The notes below the pieces were generated by a model that was not told the origin of the DNA, made no database searches, and worked only from the letters and a program-made list of their open reading frames with translations. Below are positions 56,498 through 64,000 of a stretch of 64,000 bases of DNA, piece by piece; the stretch's first letter is position 1; each line of letters begins with the position of its first letter. A program made the position numbers and the translations under genes. The DNA is from Pseudomonas sp. A-RE-19 (lineage in GTDB: Bacteria; Pseudomonadota; Gammaproteobacteria; Pseudomonadales; Pseudomonadaceae): contig NZ_JAHBDQ010000004.1 in the NCBI RefSeq assembly GCF_019956555.1, positions 62,001 to 126,000 of the forward strand, given 5' to 3'.

Positions 56498-56537
56498 AAA
56501 AAAGCCCCCATTGCCTTCACAGGCAATGGGGGCTTTT
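56498..56537. terminator. Terminator between trmO and fpr
   Basis: AAAAAAGCCCCCATTGCC pairs with GGCAATGGGGGCTTTT around TTCACA; it can serve fpr on the minus strand and trmO on the plus. Confidence 0.9.
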
Positions 56538-56553
56538 CAGTCATGCGGGTTGC

Positions 56554-57333
56554 TTACTTCTCGACGAATGCACGTTCGATCAGGTAGTCACCCGGCTCGC
56601 GCATCCGCGGCGAAACTTTCAGACCGAAGCTGTTCAGCACTTCGCTGGTCTCGTCGAGCATGCTCGGGCTGCCGCACAGCATGGCGCGATCGTCCTGCGG
56701 GTTGATCGGTGGCAGACCGATGTCGCTGAACAGCTTGCCGCTGCGCATCAGGTCGGTCAGGCGACCTTCGTTCTCGAACGGCTCGCGGGTCACGGTCGGG
56801 TAGTAGATCAACTTGTCACGCAAAGCCTCGCCGAAGAACTCGTTCTGCGGCAGGTGCTCGGTGATGAACTCGCGGTAAGCGACTTCGTTGACGTAACGCA
56901 CGCCGTGGCACAGGATCACTTTTTCGAAACGCTCGTAGGTTTCCGGGTCCTGGATGACGCTCATGAACGGCGCCAGACCGGTACCGGTGCTGAGCAGGTA
57001 CAAATGTTTGCCAGGCTTCAAGTCATCCAGCACCAGCGTGCCGGTAGGCTTTTTGCTGATGATGATCTCGTCGCCTTCCTTCAGATGCTGCAACTGGGAA
57101 GTCAACGGGCCATCAGGCACCTTGATGCTGAAGAACTCGAGATGCTCTTCCCAGTTCGGGCTGGCAATCGAGTAAGCGCGCATAAGCGGGCGGCCGTTGG
57201 GCTGTTGCAGGCCGATCATCACGAACTGACCGTTCTCGAAGCGCAGGCCCGGATCGCGGGTGCACTTGAAGCTGAACAGAGTGTCGTTCCAGTGGTGAAC
57301 ACTGAGGACACGCTCGTGGTTCATGTTGCTCAT
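56554..57333 (-). CDS. fpr: Ferredoxin-NADP+ reductase Fpr
   Basis: 259 residues. FAD contact RAYSIASP, nucleotide loop STGTGLAPFMS and CGSPSML are present, ending in YLIERAFVEK like Pseudomonas Fpr. Start: ATG at 57333 (MSNMNHERVLS) with AGGAG about ten bases upstream; the open frame extends to 57408. The protein moves electrons between NADPH and ferredoxin or flavodoxin and is linked to oxidative stress. It is divergent from finR. Confidence 0.95.
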   Translation of the reverse strand: MSNMNHERVLSVHHWNDTLFSFKCTRDPGLRFENGQFVMIGLQQPNGRPLMRAYSIASPNWEEHLEFFSIKVPDGPLTSQLQHLKEGDEIIISKKPTGTLVLDDLKPGKHLYLLSTGTGLAPFMSVIQDPETYERFEKVILCHGVRYVNEVAYREFITEHLPQNEFFGEALRDKLIYYPTVTREPFENEGRLTDLMRSGKLFSDIGLPPINPQDDRAMLCGSPSMLDETSEVLNSFGLKVSPRMREPGDYLIERAFVEK

Positions 57334-57455
57334 GTACGTGGGACTCCTGGAGATTTTGCCTGCGCCGATGATGTGCGCAATTGCATCGCATTCTAATGGC
57401 AGCGACAATATCTGTTAAATGGATTATTAAGATAAGGGTTATCGGTTATATAGAT

Positions 57456-58382
57456 ATGCGATTTACTCTCCGTCAACTTCAAGTATTCGTCGCCGTTGCC
57501 CAGCAGGAAAGCGTATCCCGTGCGGCCCTGACGCTCAACCTCTCGCAATCGGCGGCGAGCACCTCGATCACCGAGCTAGAGCGTCAGTGCAGCTGCCAGC
57601 TGTTCGATCGCGCCGGCAAACGGCTGAGCCTCAACGCCCTCGGCAAACAGCTGTTGCCGCAAGCGGTGGCCCTGCTCGACCAAGCCAAGGAAATCGAAGA
57701 CTTGCTCAACGGCAAGTCCGGTTTCGGCTCCCTGGCGGTGGGCGCGACCCTGACCATCGGCAATTACCTGGCCACCCTGCTGATCGGCAGCTTCATGCAG
57801 CATCATCCGGAAAGCCAGGTGAAGCTGCATGTGCAGAACACAGCCAACATCGTGCAACAGGTCGCGCACTATGAAATTGATCTGGGTCTAATCGAAGGCG
57901 ATTGCAGCCATCCAGACATCGAAGTGCAGAGCTGGGTCGAGGATGAGCTGGTGGTGTTCTGTGCGCCCCAGCACCCGCTGGCCAAACGCGGCACAGCCAG
58001 CATGGAGGAACTGAGTCATGAGGCGTGGATTCTTCGTGAGCAAGGCTCGGGCACGCGGCTGACGTTTGACCAGGCCATGCGGCACCACCGCAGCGCGCTG
58101 AATATTCGCCTGGAGCTGGAACACACCGAAGCGATCAAGCGTGCGGTGGAATCAGGGTTGGGGATCGGCTGCATTTCGCGTCTGGCGTTGCGTGACGCCT
58201 TTCGCCGCGGCAGCCTGATGCCGGTGGAAACACCGGATCTGGACCTGGCGCGACAGTTTTATTTCATCTGGCACAAACAGAAATATCAGACGTCGGCGAT
58301 GCGCGAATTCCTCGAACTGTGCCGCGCTTTCACCGCAGGGGTTCAGCGCAGCGACGAGATCGTCCTGCCCACCATCGCTTAA
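57456..58382 (+). CDS. finR: LysR-type regulator FinR
   Basis: 308 residues. The N-terminal winged helix (RFTLRQLQVFVAVAQQESVS) and effector domain are complete. It is divergent from fpr, with 122 bp between starts. In P. putida, FinR activates fpr under superoxide or oxidative stress; the same arrangement suggests the same role here. The start is the ATG at 57456, which begins the HTH domain; the frame is open to 57381. Confidence 0.9.
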   Translation: MRFTLRQLQVFVAVAQQESVSRAALTLNLSQSAASTSITELERQCSCQLFDRAGKRLSLNALGKQLLPQAVALLDQAKEIEDLLNGKSGFGSLAVGATLTIGNYLATLLIGSFMQHHPESQVKLHVQNTANIVQQVAHYEIDLGLIEGDCSHPDIEVQSWVEDELVVFCAPQHPLAKRGTASMEELSHEAWILREQGSGTRLTFDQAMRHHRSALNIRLELEHTEAIKRAVESGLGIGCISRLALRDAFRRGSLMPVETPDLDLARQFYFIWHKQKYQTSAMREFLELCRAFTAGVQRSDEIVLPTIA

Positions 58383-58741
58383 AGCAGAATCACCGCCCAC
58401 ACCAGGGCGATCATGCTCAACGCCACCAATTGAGCGGCGCTGCCCATGTCCTTGGCATTCTTGGACAGTGGGTGCAACTCCAGGGAAATGCGGTCGATGG
58501 CCGCTTCAACCGCCGAATTGAGCAACTCGACGATCAACGCCAACAGGCAGACCGCAATCAGCAGCGCCTGCTCGACGCGGCTGACGTTCAGGAAGAACGA
58601 CAGCGGGATCAGAATGACGTTGAGCAACACCAATTGCCGAAAGGCCGCTTCACCGGTGAAGGCCGCGCGCAGGCCGTCCAGGGAATAACCGGAGGCGTTA
58701 AGGATGCGTTTTAGGCCGGTTTGGCCTTTGAAAGGTGACAT
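58379..58741 (-). CDS. dgkA: Diacylglycerol kinase
   Basis: 120 residues and three membrane helices. The conserved ELLNSAVEAAIDR carries the catalytic Glu. The stop overlaps the end of finR on the other strand by 4 bp. DgkA phosphorylates diacylglycerol in the inner membrane to recycle lipid. Confidence 0.95.
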   Translation of the reverse strand: MSPFKGQTGLKRILNASGYSLDGLRAAFTGEAAFRQLVLLNVILIPLSFFLNVSRVEQALLIAVCLLALIVELLNSAVEAAIDRISLELHPLSKNAKDMGSAAQLVALSMIALVWAVILL

Positions 58742-58816
58742 AAAGTGGGCAACTGACCAAAAAGGAGTGGGAAAGCTAGATCAAGCAAAGTCAAAAAAGC
58801 GTGAACACGTAGTGCC

Positions 58817-59467
58817 TTAGTGGCTCGAAATTGACTCAAGTTGTTGCAGGAGCAGCGCCGCCTGAGTCCGGGTTCGTACATTCAGCTTACGAAAAATCGC
58901 CGTGACGTGGGCCTTGATTGTCGCCTCGGAAACGCTCAGTTCGTAGGCAATCTGCTTATTCAGCAAACCTTCACACACCATGGTCAACACCCGAAACTGC
59001 TGAGGTGTCAGGCTCGCCAGACCTTCGCTGGCCACCTTGGCTTCGGCGGAAACACTGACCGCTTCGAAAGCCTGGGGTGGCCAGAAAACGTCGCCATCGA
59101 GCACCGCCCGTACGGCTTTCTGGATAACACTCAGGTCACTGGACTTGGGAATGAACCCACTGGCGCCGAATTCACGGGACTTCACCATGATTGACGCTTC
59201 TTCCTGAGCCGACACCATCACCACAGGAATCTGCGGGTACTGACCACGCAACAGCACCAGCCCGGAAAAACCGTAAGCCCCTGGCATGTTCAGGTCCAGC
59301 AGTACCAGATCCCAATCGGCCTTTTCGTCCAGACGGGTTTCCAGCTCGGCAATGCTCGCCACTTCCACCAGACGGACATCCGGGCCCAGGCCCAGGGTCA
59401 ACGCTTGATGCAGGGCGCTACGAAAAAGAGGATGGTCGTCGGCAATCAGGATTTCGTATGTGGCCAT
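58817..59467 (-). CDS. erdR: Response regulator ErdR-like (NarL/LuxR type)
   Basis: 216 residues. The receiver domain has the acidic pocket DD (residues 10-11) and phosphoacceptor D58 in LVLLDLNMPG. The C-terminal LuxR HTH shows LTPQQFRVLTMVCEGLLNKQ and SEATIKAHVTAIFRKL. Its place beside dgkA and a DTW-domain gene matches P. aeruginosa PA3604 (erdR) as I recall it, an orphan regulator in the ethanol oxidation network. No sensor kinase is adjacent. Confidence 0.75.
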   Translation of the reverse strand: MATYEILIADDHPLFRSALHQALTLGLGPDVRLVEVASIAELETRLDEKADWDLVLLDLNMPGAYGFSGLVLLRGQYPQIPVVMVSAQEEASIMVKSREFGASGFIPKSSDLSVIQKAVRAVLDGDVFWPPQAFEAVSVSAEAKVASEGLASLTPQQFRVLTMVCEGLLNKQIAYELSVSEATIKAHVTAIFRKLNVRTRTQAALLLQQLESISSH

Positions 59468-59718
59468 TTTTCAAATGATCCTGTTTTTCATGGGACACCC
59501 GATGCATTCAGGCCTCGCCAAAACAACTCGAGGTGCAGCCACGCAGCGGCACCAACAGGGCACGTTCAACGCCAATCACGTGGTTCTTCACGTAAAGAAT
59601 ACGGCGTATCAAACCTTGGCCGCGCCCTAATCGGCGCCAAGCATGCCCAGCGAAACCGGGGTGGTCAAGTTGCATGGCCCTGCCAGCCAGTCTGGTTCTT
59701 TTGCAGTATGGGCGACGC

Positions 59719-60477
59719 TCAGCAAACGATGGGCGCCACGCTCTGCACGAAGGGCATCAGCTCGGTGTGAGCCGGTGTTGCCACATTCATATCCAATTGA
59801 TGTTTAGCGTCCAGGTAATGCTGGCTGAACACATCAAAATAAGCGTCCAGTGCCGATGCAGCCTCGGTATCACCGGCTAGATCGAGGCACAACGCCGCCA
59901 CTTCGGCCGTGCACAGGTGCTCGCTGCGGGTGGACCTGCGTAACCGGTACCGCGAAAGCTTCTCGGGAAGCAGGCTCAGAATCGGGAACGCGTCGAAATA
60001 AGGGCTTTTACGGAAAATCTTCCGGGCTTCGGTCCAGGTGGCGTCCAGCAGAATGAACAGTGGCCGCTTGGCGCTATCGACCTCGACGCTGTGGGTAACT
60101 CGCTCGGGGGCTACGTATTCGCCGGGAAATACCAGGTAGGGCTGCCACTGCGGGTCGGCCAACAGTGCCAGCAACTGTTCATCGACTTCAGTACGCGACC
60201 AGATGAATGCATGGTTGTCACGCACCACATCGGCAATCAGCCAACCGGTGTTGCTCGGTTTGAACACTTCTTTGTTGGTCATGATCAGGCACACGCCGCT
60301 ACGGGTGTCGACCTGCGGGCGCCAGGCACATAAACAGTGGCTCTCGATCACGCGGCAGGCACGGCAACGGGTTGCTCGCCAGCCACGGGCCTGAATCGGC
60401 TTGATGCCCGCCTCTTCACGCTCATCGCGCAAGCGGGCTACGGCGTTCACCGCAAAGGACGCTGGGGTAGGACTCAT
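59719..60477 (-). CDS. DTW-domain tRNA-uridine aminocarboxypropyltransferase
   Basis: 252 residues. Cysteines in RCRACRVIESHCLC form a zinc-type knuckle. The active core ILLDATWTEARKI is the DxTW motif that names the family. RSEHLCTAEVAAL is the second conserved block. E. coli TapT/YfiP adds the acp group to tRNA uridine-47. ATG at 60477 is used; a TTG at 60486 is also possible and neither has a clear Shine-Dalgarno sequence. Confidence 0.85.
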   Translation of the reverse strand: MSPTPASFAVNAVARLRDEREEAGIKPIQARGWRATRCRACRVIESHCLCAWRPQVDTRSGVCLIMTNKEVFKPSNTGWLIADVVRDNHAFIWSRTEVDEQLLALLADPQWQPYLVFPGEYVAPERVTHSVEVDSAKRPLFILLDATWTEARKIFRKSPYFDAFPILSLLPEKLSRYRLRRSTRSEHLCTAEVAALCLDLAGDTEAASALDAYFDVFSQHYLDAKHQLDMNVATPAHTELMPFVQSVAPIVC

Positions 60478-60666
60478 CGCGGGCAACGCCGTCGGCTAAG
60501 GGAAATCGACACAAAAAACACTCGGCAAGGCAGAAAGTGGTGGCAGTTTATCAGAGCGGCCAGCGCAAGCCTGTACCGTCCAGGCCACCTCCCCTATAAT
60601 TCGCCGCCACTGAACGCACAGTCACGTGACAGGTCGAACCACCAGTCACTGAACCAGGAGAGTTTC

Positions 60667-61098
60667 ATGCTGCGCCTTATCGTTCCCACCGCTGCCGTTT
60701 TGCTGGCGTCGTCCTTCAGCGCCCAGGCTGCTTCCCTGAAAGACATGGAACTGAGCAAAATGCTGCAAAACGTTGCTACTCAAAGCAGCGTCGGCACTCC
60801 ACGGGCGATCAACGAAGACATTCTCGATCAGGGTTATACCGTCGAAGGCAAACAGCTGATCAACCATCTGAGCGTTCAAAGCAGCCACGCCGACAAGATG
60901 CGCGCCGATCCGAAAGCCGTGTACTTCCAGCTTGGCGCCTCTGTCTGCAGAAACGACGGCTTCCGTAAGCTGATGGCCAAGGGTGCGATCATGCGTTATG
61001 ACTTCACCGAAGTGAAAACCAACCGCCCGGTTGGCTCCGCAAGCTTCCAGGAATCGGATTGCCCGAAAGCGACCCCGGCCCCGGCGAAGAAAAAGTAA
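60667..61098 (+). CDS. QSregVF-family secreted protein
   Basis: 143 residues. A signal peptide with predicted cleavage after AQA (about residue 21) precedes a compact helical domain with two cysteines (SVCRNDG, SDCPKAT) that could form a disulphide. It resembles the Pseudomonas quorum-sensing-regulated virulence factor family (PA3611 in P. aeruginosa, as I recall it). CAGGAGAG precedes the ATG. The activity is unknown; secretion is expected. Confidence 0.8.
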   Translation: MLRLIVPTAAVLLASSFSAQAASLKDMELSKMLQNVATQSSVGTPRAINEDILDQGYTVEGKQLINHLSVQSSHADKMRADPKAVYFQLGASVCRNDGFRKLMAKGAIMRYDFTEVKTNRPVGSASFQESDCPKATPAPAKKK

Positions 61099-61293
61099 CT
61101 AGCGGGAAGTGGCGCGCCGCTGTTCATCCTCGGCGCGCAATTCTGCCAACAACGCCTGTAAATAGCGCGAACGCCGCTCCCCGCCCTCCAGGCGTCGACA
61201 GCACTCCTCTTCGAGACTCAAATGATGGGTCTCGGCCGATGCTTCCAGCAATCGATACAGTTGCGCATCGATCTCCAGAGTGACTCTGGGCAT
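61099..61293 (-). CDS. Small ribbon-helix-helix-like protein
   Basis: 64 residues. MPRVTLEIDAQLYRLLEASA looks like the beta strand and first helix of an Arc/MetJ-type DNA-binding domain, and the tail is helical and charged (LQALLAELRAEDEQRRA). GGAGG before the ATG at 61293 decides the start; the open frame continues to 61380. It is convergent with the QSregVF gene, with no bases between their stops. No toxin partner is visible. Confidence 0.65.
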   Translation of the reverse strand: MPRVTLEIDAQLYRLLEASAETHHLSLEEECCRRLEGGERRSRYLQALLAELRAEDEQRRATSR

Positions 61294-61681
61294 GGTTTCC
61301 CGCCTCCCTGCACGCATTGATCGTCGTTGATCACGCAAATCCCTGAATTGCTTGAACGTTGCGTCCTGCCATTGACGCAAAGTTGTCGTGTCACGCCTGT
61401 AACTTAGTAAATCAGAGCGCAGGACATACGGCTTGCGTTCAGACGAGCGGTGAAAGCACCTTGCAAATCGTCAATAAGCGGTTGCCAGGAAAGACTTTGC
61501 GGCGCAATGATCAAGCAGCGCAAATCGTTGCGAGGGTCTAAATTCAAAGTGTTCACGTTGATTTTTTTCAGGGCAGAAAAGGGGCTGCCCATTGCGCGTC
61601 TTATTGTGCGAACGTTTCTTTCATTCAAGGGATAAACAGAGCCCGTATGGATGGCTCGATTGCAAACGAGTCAGATGGAGC

Positions 61682-61748
61682 GCCCAGGCATGGGCTTGGG
61701 CAGACAGCGACACAAGGGGTGTCGCGGCACCGACGATTGTTTTGTCGG
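61682..61748 (+). ncRNA. Three-hairpin leader region upstream of the LOG gene
   Basis: About 486 bp without a gene lie between 61293 and 61780. Near the LOG start are hairpins GCCCA/TGGGC (61682-61701), GCGACAC/GTGTCGC around AAGGG (61707-61725) and CCGAC/GTCGG (61730-61748). They may form a structured 5' leader or a small RNA. The rest of the gap shows nothing I recognise. Confidence 0.35.
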
Positions 61749-61779
61749 GCCGAGGGTTCTGTGCAGAAGGAGAAGTTGA

Positions 61780-62898
61780 ATGCCTTACCAACCGAATGAC
61801 CTCCTAAGCCGTCATTTTCAAGAAAGCGGCCACGACCTCACCAGCAAGGTCGAAGAACAACTCAACCTGGTTTCACCCAACAGCCCCAACATCCCGATTT
61901 ACCGCGACATGATCCTCACTGTGCTGCGCATGGCTCAGGAAGATCACAACCGCTGGAACGCCAAGATCACCCTGCAAGCCCTGCGCGAACTCGAGCATGC
62001 CTTCCGTGTGCTGGAGCAGTTCAAGGGGCGACGCAAAGTCACCGTTTTCGGCTCGGCCCGCACACCGATAGAACACCCGCTTTATGGTTTGGCCCGAGAA
62101 CTTGGCGCGGCCTTGGCGCGCTCGGACATGATGGTCATCACCGGTGCCGGTGGCGGCATCATGGCGGCGGCCCATGAAGGTGCCGGACTGGAACACAGCC
62201 TGGGATTCAATATCACCCTGCCCTTCGAGCAACATGCCAATCCCACCGTCAATGGCACCGGGAATCTGCTGCCCTTCCACTTTTTCTTTACCCGCAAACT
62301 GTTCTTCGTCAAGGAAGCCGATGCGCTGGTGCTGTGCCCAGGCGGATTTGGCACTCTGGATGAAGCGCTGGAAGTGCTGACCCTGATCCAGACCGGCAAA
62401 AGTCCGCTGGTGCCCGTGGTGCTACTGGACGCGCCGGGCGGCAAGTTCTGGCAAGGCGCGCTGGACTTCATTCACCATCAACTGGAGGAAAATCGCTACA
62501 TCCTGCCGACCGACATGAAGCTGTTGAGCCTGGTCTACAGCGCCGAAGAGGCAGTGGAGCAGATCAACCAGTTCTACAGCAACTTCCACTCCAGCCGCTG
62601 GCTCAAGCATCAGTTCGTGATTCGCATGAATCACAAGCTCAGCGATCGGGCGCTCGAGCATATGCAGGAGGCATTCGCCGACCTGTGCCTGAGCGATCAT
62701 TTCCATCAGCACGCCTACAGCGGTGAGGAGCACGACGAACCGCAGTTCAGCCATCTGGCGCGACTGTCCTTCACCTTCAACGCCCGTGATCATGGCCGTC
62801 TGCGGGAGTTGGTGGATTACATCAACCTGCCGGAAAACTGGGCCCAATCCAACCCCCAGGCGAAACAACGCACACGGGTACCGTACAAGGTGATGTGA
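61780..62898 (+). CDS. LOG-family protein
   Basis: 372 residues, longer than typical LOG proteins (about 190-250), with extra N-terminal and C-terminal helical regions. The core has ITGAGGGIMAA and PGGFGTLDE, the PGGxGTxxE motif of cytokinin-activating nucleotide phosphoribohydrolases. It might cleave nucleotide-type substrates. AAGGAG is about eight bases before the ATG. A terminator follows. Confidence 0.85.
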   Translation: MPYQPNDLLSRHFQESGHDLTSKVEEQLNLVSPNSPNIPIYRDMILTVLRMAQEDHNRWNAKITLQALRELEHAFRVLEQFKGRRKVTVFGSARTPIEHPLYGLARELGAALARSDMMVITGAGGGIMAAAHEGAGLEHSLGFNITLPFEQHANPTVNGTGNLLPFHFFFTRKLFFVKEADALVLCPGGFGTLDEALEVLTLIQTGKSPLVPVVLLDAPGGKFWQGALDFIHHQLEENRYILPTDMKLLSLVYSAEEAVEQINQFYSNFHSSRWLKHQFVIRMNHKLSDRALEHMQEAFADLCLSDHFHQHAYSGEEHDEPQFSHLARLSFTFNARDHGRLRELVDYINLPENWAQSNPQAKQRTRVPYKVM

Positions 62899-62903
62899 GG
62901 CAC

Positions 62904-62943
62904 AAAAAAACGGCCCGCTATCGAAATAGCGAGCCGTTTTATT
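62904..62943. terminator. Terminator between the LOG gene and recX
   Basis: AAAAAAACGGCCCGCTAT pairs with ATAGCGAGCCGTTTTAT around CGAA; it ends just before the recX stop on the other strand. Confidence 0.85.
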
Positions 62944-63410
62944 TAATCGTCCATCCCTCGACCGCTGAACAACCGACCGATCATTTCCATGGAATAACCG
63001 CGATAGCTCAGGAACCTGCCCTGTTTGGCGCGTTCCCGGGCATCTATCGGTAAATGCCCCGAGAATTTGCGCCGCCAGGTGTCTTCCAGTTGTTCCTGCC
63101 AGTTGATACCGCTCTCGCGCAAGGCGAGTTCGATGTCGGTACGTTGCAGGCCGCGCTGGCTCAACTCTTCGCGAATTCGCAAAGGCCCATAACCGGAACG
63201 GGCACGGTAGGAAACGAAGCTCTCGAGGTAACGGGATTCGGACAGCAGGCCCTCTTCCGTCAAGCGGTCGAGTGCTGTATCGATCATTTCAGGGAGGGCG
63301 CCGCGCTGACGCAGCTTACGCGTCAGCTCGACTCGACCGTGCTCGCGTCGCGCGAGCAGGTCCATTGCGGTTCGCCGCACCGCGACGAGTGTATCGAGTA
63401 CGGCGGTCAT
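62943..63410 (-). CDS. recX: RecA regulator RecX
   Basis: 155 residues with three-helix RecX repeats: [32 protein letters not shown] and [13 protein letters not shown]. It lies 8 bp downstream of recA on the same strand, as in most Pseudomonas. RecX caps and limits RecA filaments, so it is cotranscribed with recA and probably SOS-controlled. Confidence 0.95.
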   Translation of the reverse strand: MTAVLDTLVAVRRTAMDLLARREHGRVELTRKLRQRGALPEMIDTALDRLTEEGLLSESRYLESFVSYRARSGYGPLRIREELSQRGLQRTDIELALRESGINWQEQLEDTWRRKFSGHLPIDARERAKQGRFLSYRGYSMEMIGRLFSGRGMDD

Positions 63411-63418
63411 CGGATCAA

Positions 63419-64000
63419 TCAGATGTCAGCGTCAGCCAGGTCATCAGCCGTCTCTTTGACCGGCGATGCTTTGACGTCCGGCGCTGGAGACAGCAACTTG
63501 TCGCGCAGTTGCTTCTCAAGTTTCGCGGCGATCTCCGGGTTGTCCGCCAGGAACTTGGCCGAGTTGGCCTTACCCTGACCGATCTTGGTGCCTTCGTAGG
63601 CATACCATGCACCGGATTTCTCGACAAAACCGTGCAGAACACCCAGGTCGATCATCTCACCGTTGAGGTAGATGCCCTTGCCGTAAAGAATCTGGAACTC
63701 GGCCTGACGGAACGGCGAAGCCACCTTGTTCTTCACGACTTTGACGCGGGTTTCGCTACCGACGACTTCATCACCTTCTTTCACCGCGCCAGTACGGCGG
63801 ATGTCCAGACGAACCGATGCGTAGAACTTCAGCGCGTTACCACCGGTGGTGGTTTCCGGGCTGCCGAACATCACGCCGATCTTCATGCGGATCTGGTTGA
63901 TGAAGATCACCAGGCAGTTGGCGTTCTTGATGTTACCGGTGATTTTACGCAGCGCCTGGGACATCAGACGGGCTTGCAGGCCCACGTGCATGTCACCCAT
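63419..64000 (-). CDS. recA: Recombinase RecA, 3' part (partial)
   Basis: The last 193 residues of RecA are visible. [19 protein letters not shown], the Walker B strand [12 protein letters not shown] and the loop-2 region [14 protein letters not shown] are seen, ending in the acidic tail DDLADADI. The N-terminal half with the Walker A site lies past the window edge, so the ATG at 64000 is internal and not the start. Confidence 0.97.
   Translation of the reverse strand: MGDMHVGLQARLMSQALRKITGNIKNANCLVIFINQIRMKIGVMFGSPETTTGGNALKFYASVRLDIRRTGAVKEGDEVVGSETRVKVVKNKVASPFRQAEFQILYGKGIYLNGEMIDLGVLHGFVEKSGAWYAYEGTKIGQGKANSAKFLADNPEIAAKLEKQLRDKLLSPAPDVKASPVKETADDLADADI

Noticed and set aside
61099..61293. 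Antitoxin role for the ribbon-helix-helix-like protein
   Set aside because: No toxin-like gene is adjacent; it abuts a convergent secreted protein gene.

Overview
The window looks like chromosome from a Pseudomonas of the P. fluorescens group. The evidence is protein similarity throughout (QuiP, RhlG, FinR/Fpr, alanyl-phosphatidylglycerol synthase, DUF3077), high GC with strong G/C third-codon bias, and three families of Pseudomonas-type REP repeats at gene ends. Gene order in several blocks matches what I remember of P. aeruginosa. These are pdxH-OmpA-esterase-dinG through to quiP, dinB-mprF-VirJ-like-kup-rimO, and dgkA-erdR-DTW through to recX-recA. I could not run searches, so synteny and family names are from memory. 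No insertion sequence, transposase, integrase, CRISPR array or rRNA operon is visible.

Layout. 1-7.0 kb: tail of a DoxX-like gene, a LysR regulator divergent from an atypical short-chain dehydrogenase, a lipoprotein, a flavoprotein, a PLP enzyme and nhaA. 7.1-8.6 kb: a compact bacteriocin-type toxin with a colicin E3-like rRNase end plus a small acidic partner gene; this is the clearest accessory cassette. 8.7-26.6 kb: envelope and housekeeping block (lipoproteins, pdxH, three OmpA-domain proteins, serine esterase, agarase-like glycoside hydrolase, dinG with a LexA box, collagen-like protein, SEC-C proteins, isochorismatase-fold enzyme, quiP behind a 158-bp palindrome). 26.8-33.9 kb: ligase-associated exonuclease plus ATP-dependent ligase, then a basic amino acid ABC transporter operon (AotJQMOP-like) behind a candidate NtrC/sigma-54 promoter. 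34.0-43.5 kb: dcd, cold shock gene, DUF481 protein, alkyltransferase-like protein, AmpG-like permease, proS, lipoprotein, dinB with a LexA box, and two near-identical initiator tRNA units. 43.7-52.5 kb: mprF with its hydrolase partner, a RelE-type toxin remnant, a candidate structured RNA leader before a DUF3077 gene, kup and rimO. 52.6-64 kb: GNAT, RsuA-like protein, DUF1456, rhlG, trmO, fpr/finR, dgkA, erdR, DTW-domain enzyme, QSregVF protein, a LOG protein with a structured leader, recX and the 3' part of recA.

How the genes work together. DNA repair is well represented: dinG and dinB carry LexA-like sites, recA/recX sit at the right edge, and there are Atl and the ligase/exonuclease pair. 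Membrane lipid remodelling (mprF with the VirJ-like hydrolase, dgkA, rhlG) and quorum-signal turnover (quiP) are also present. The best leads for something undescribed are the short E3-type toxin with a non-ImmE3 partner, the structured RNA candidate before the DUF3077 gene, and the palindromic element before quiP.
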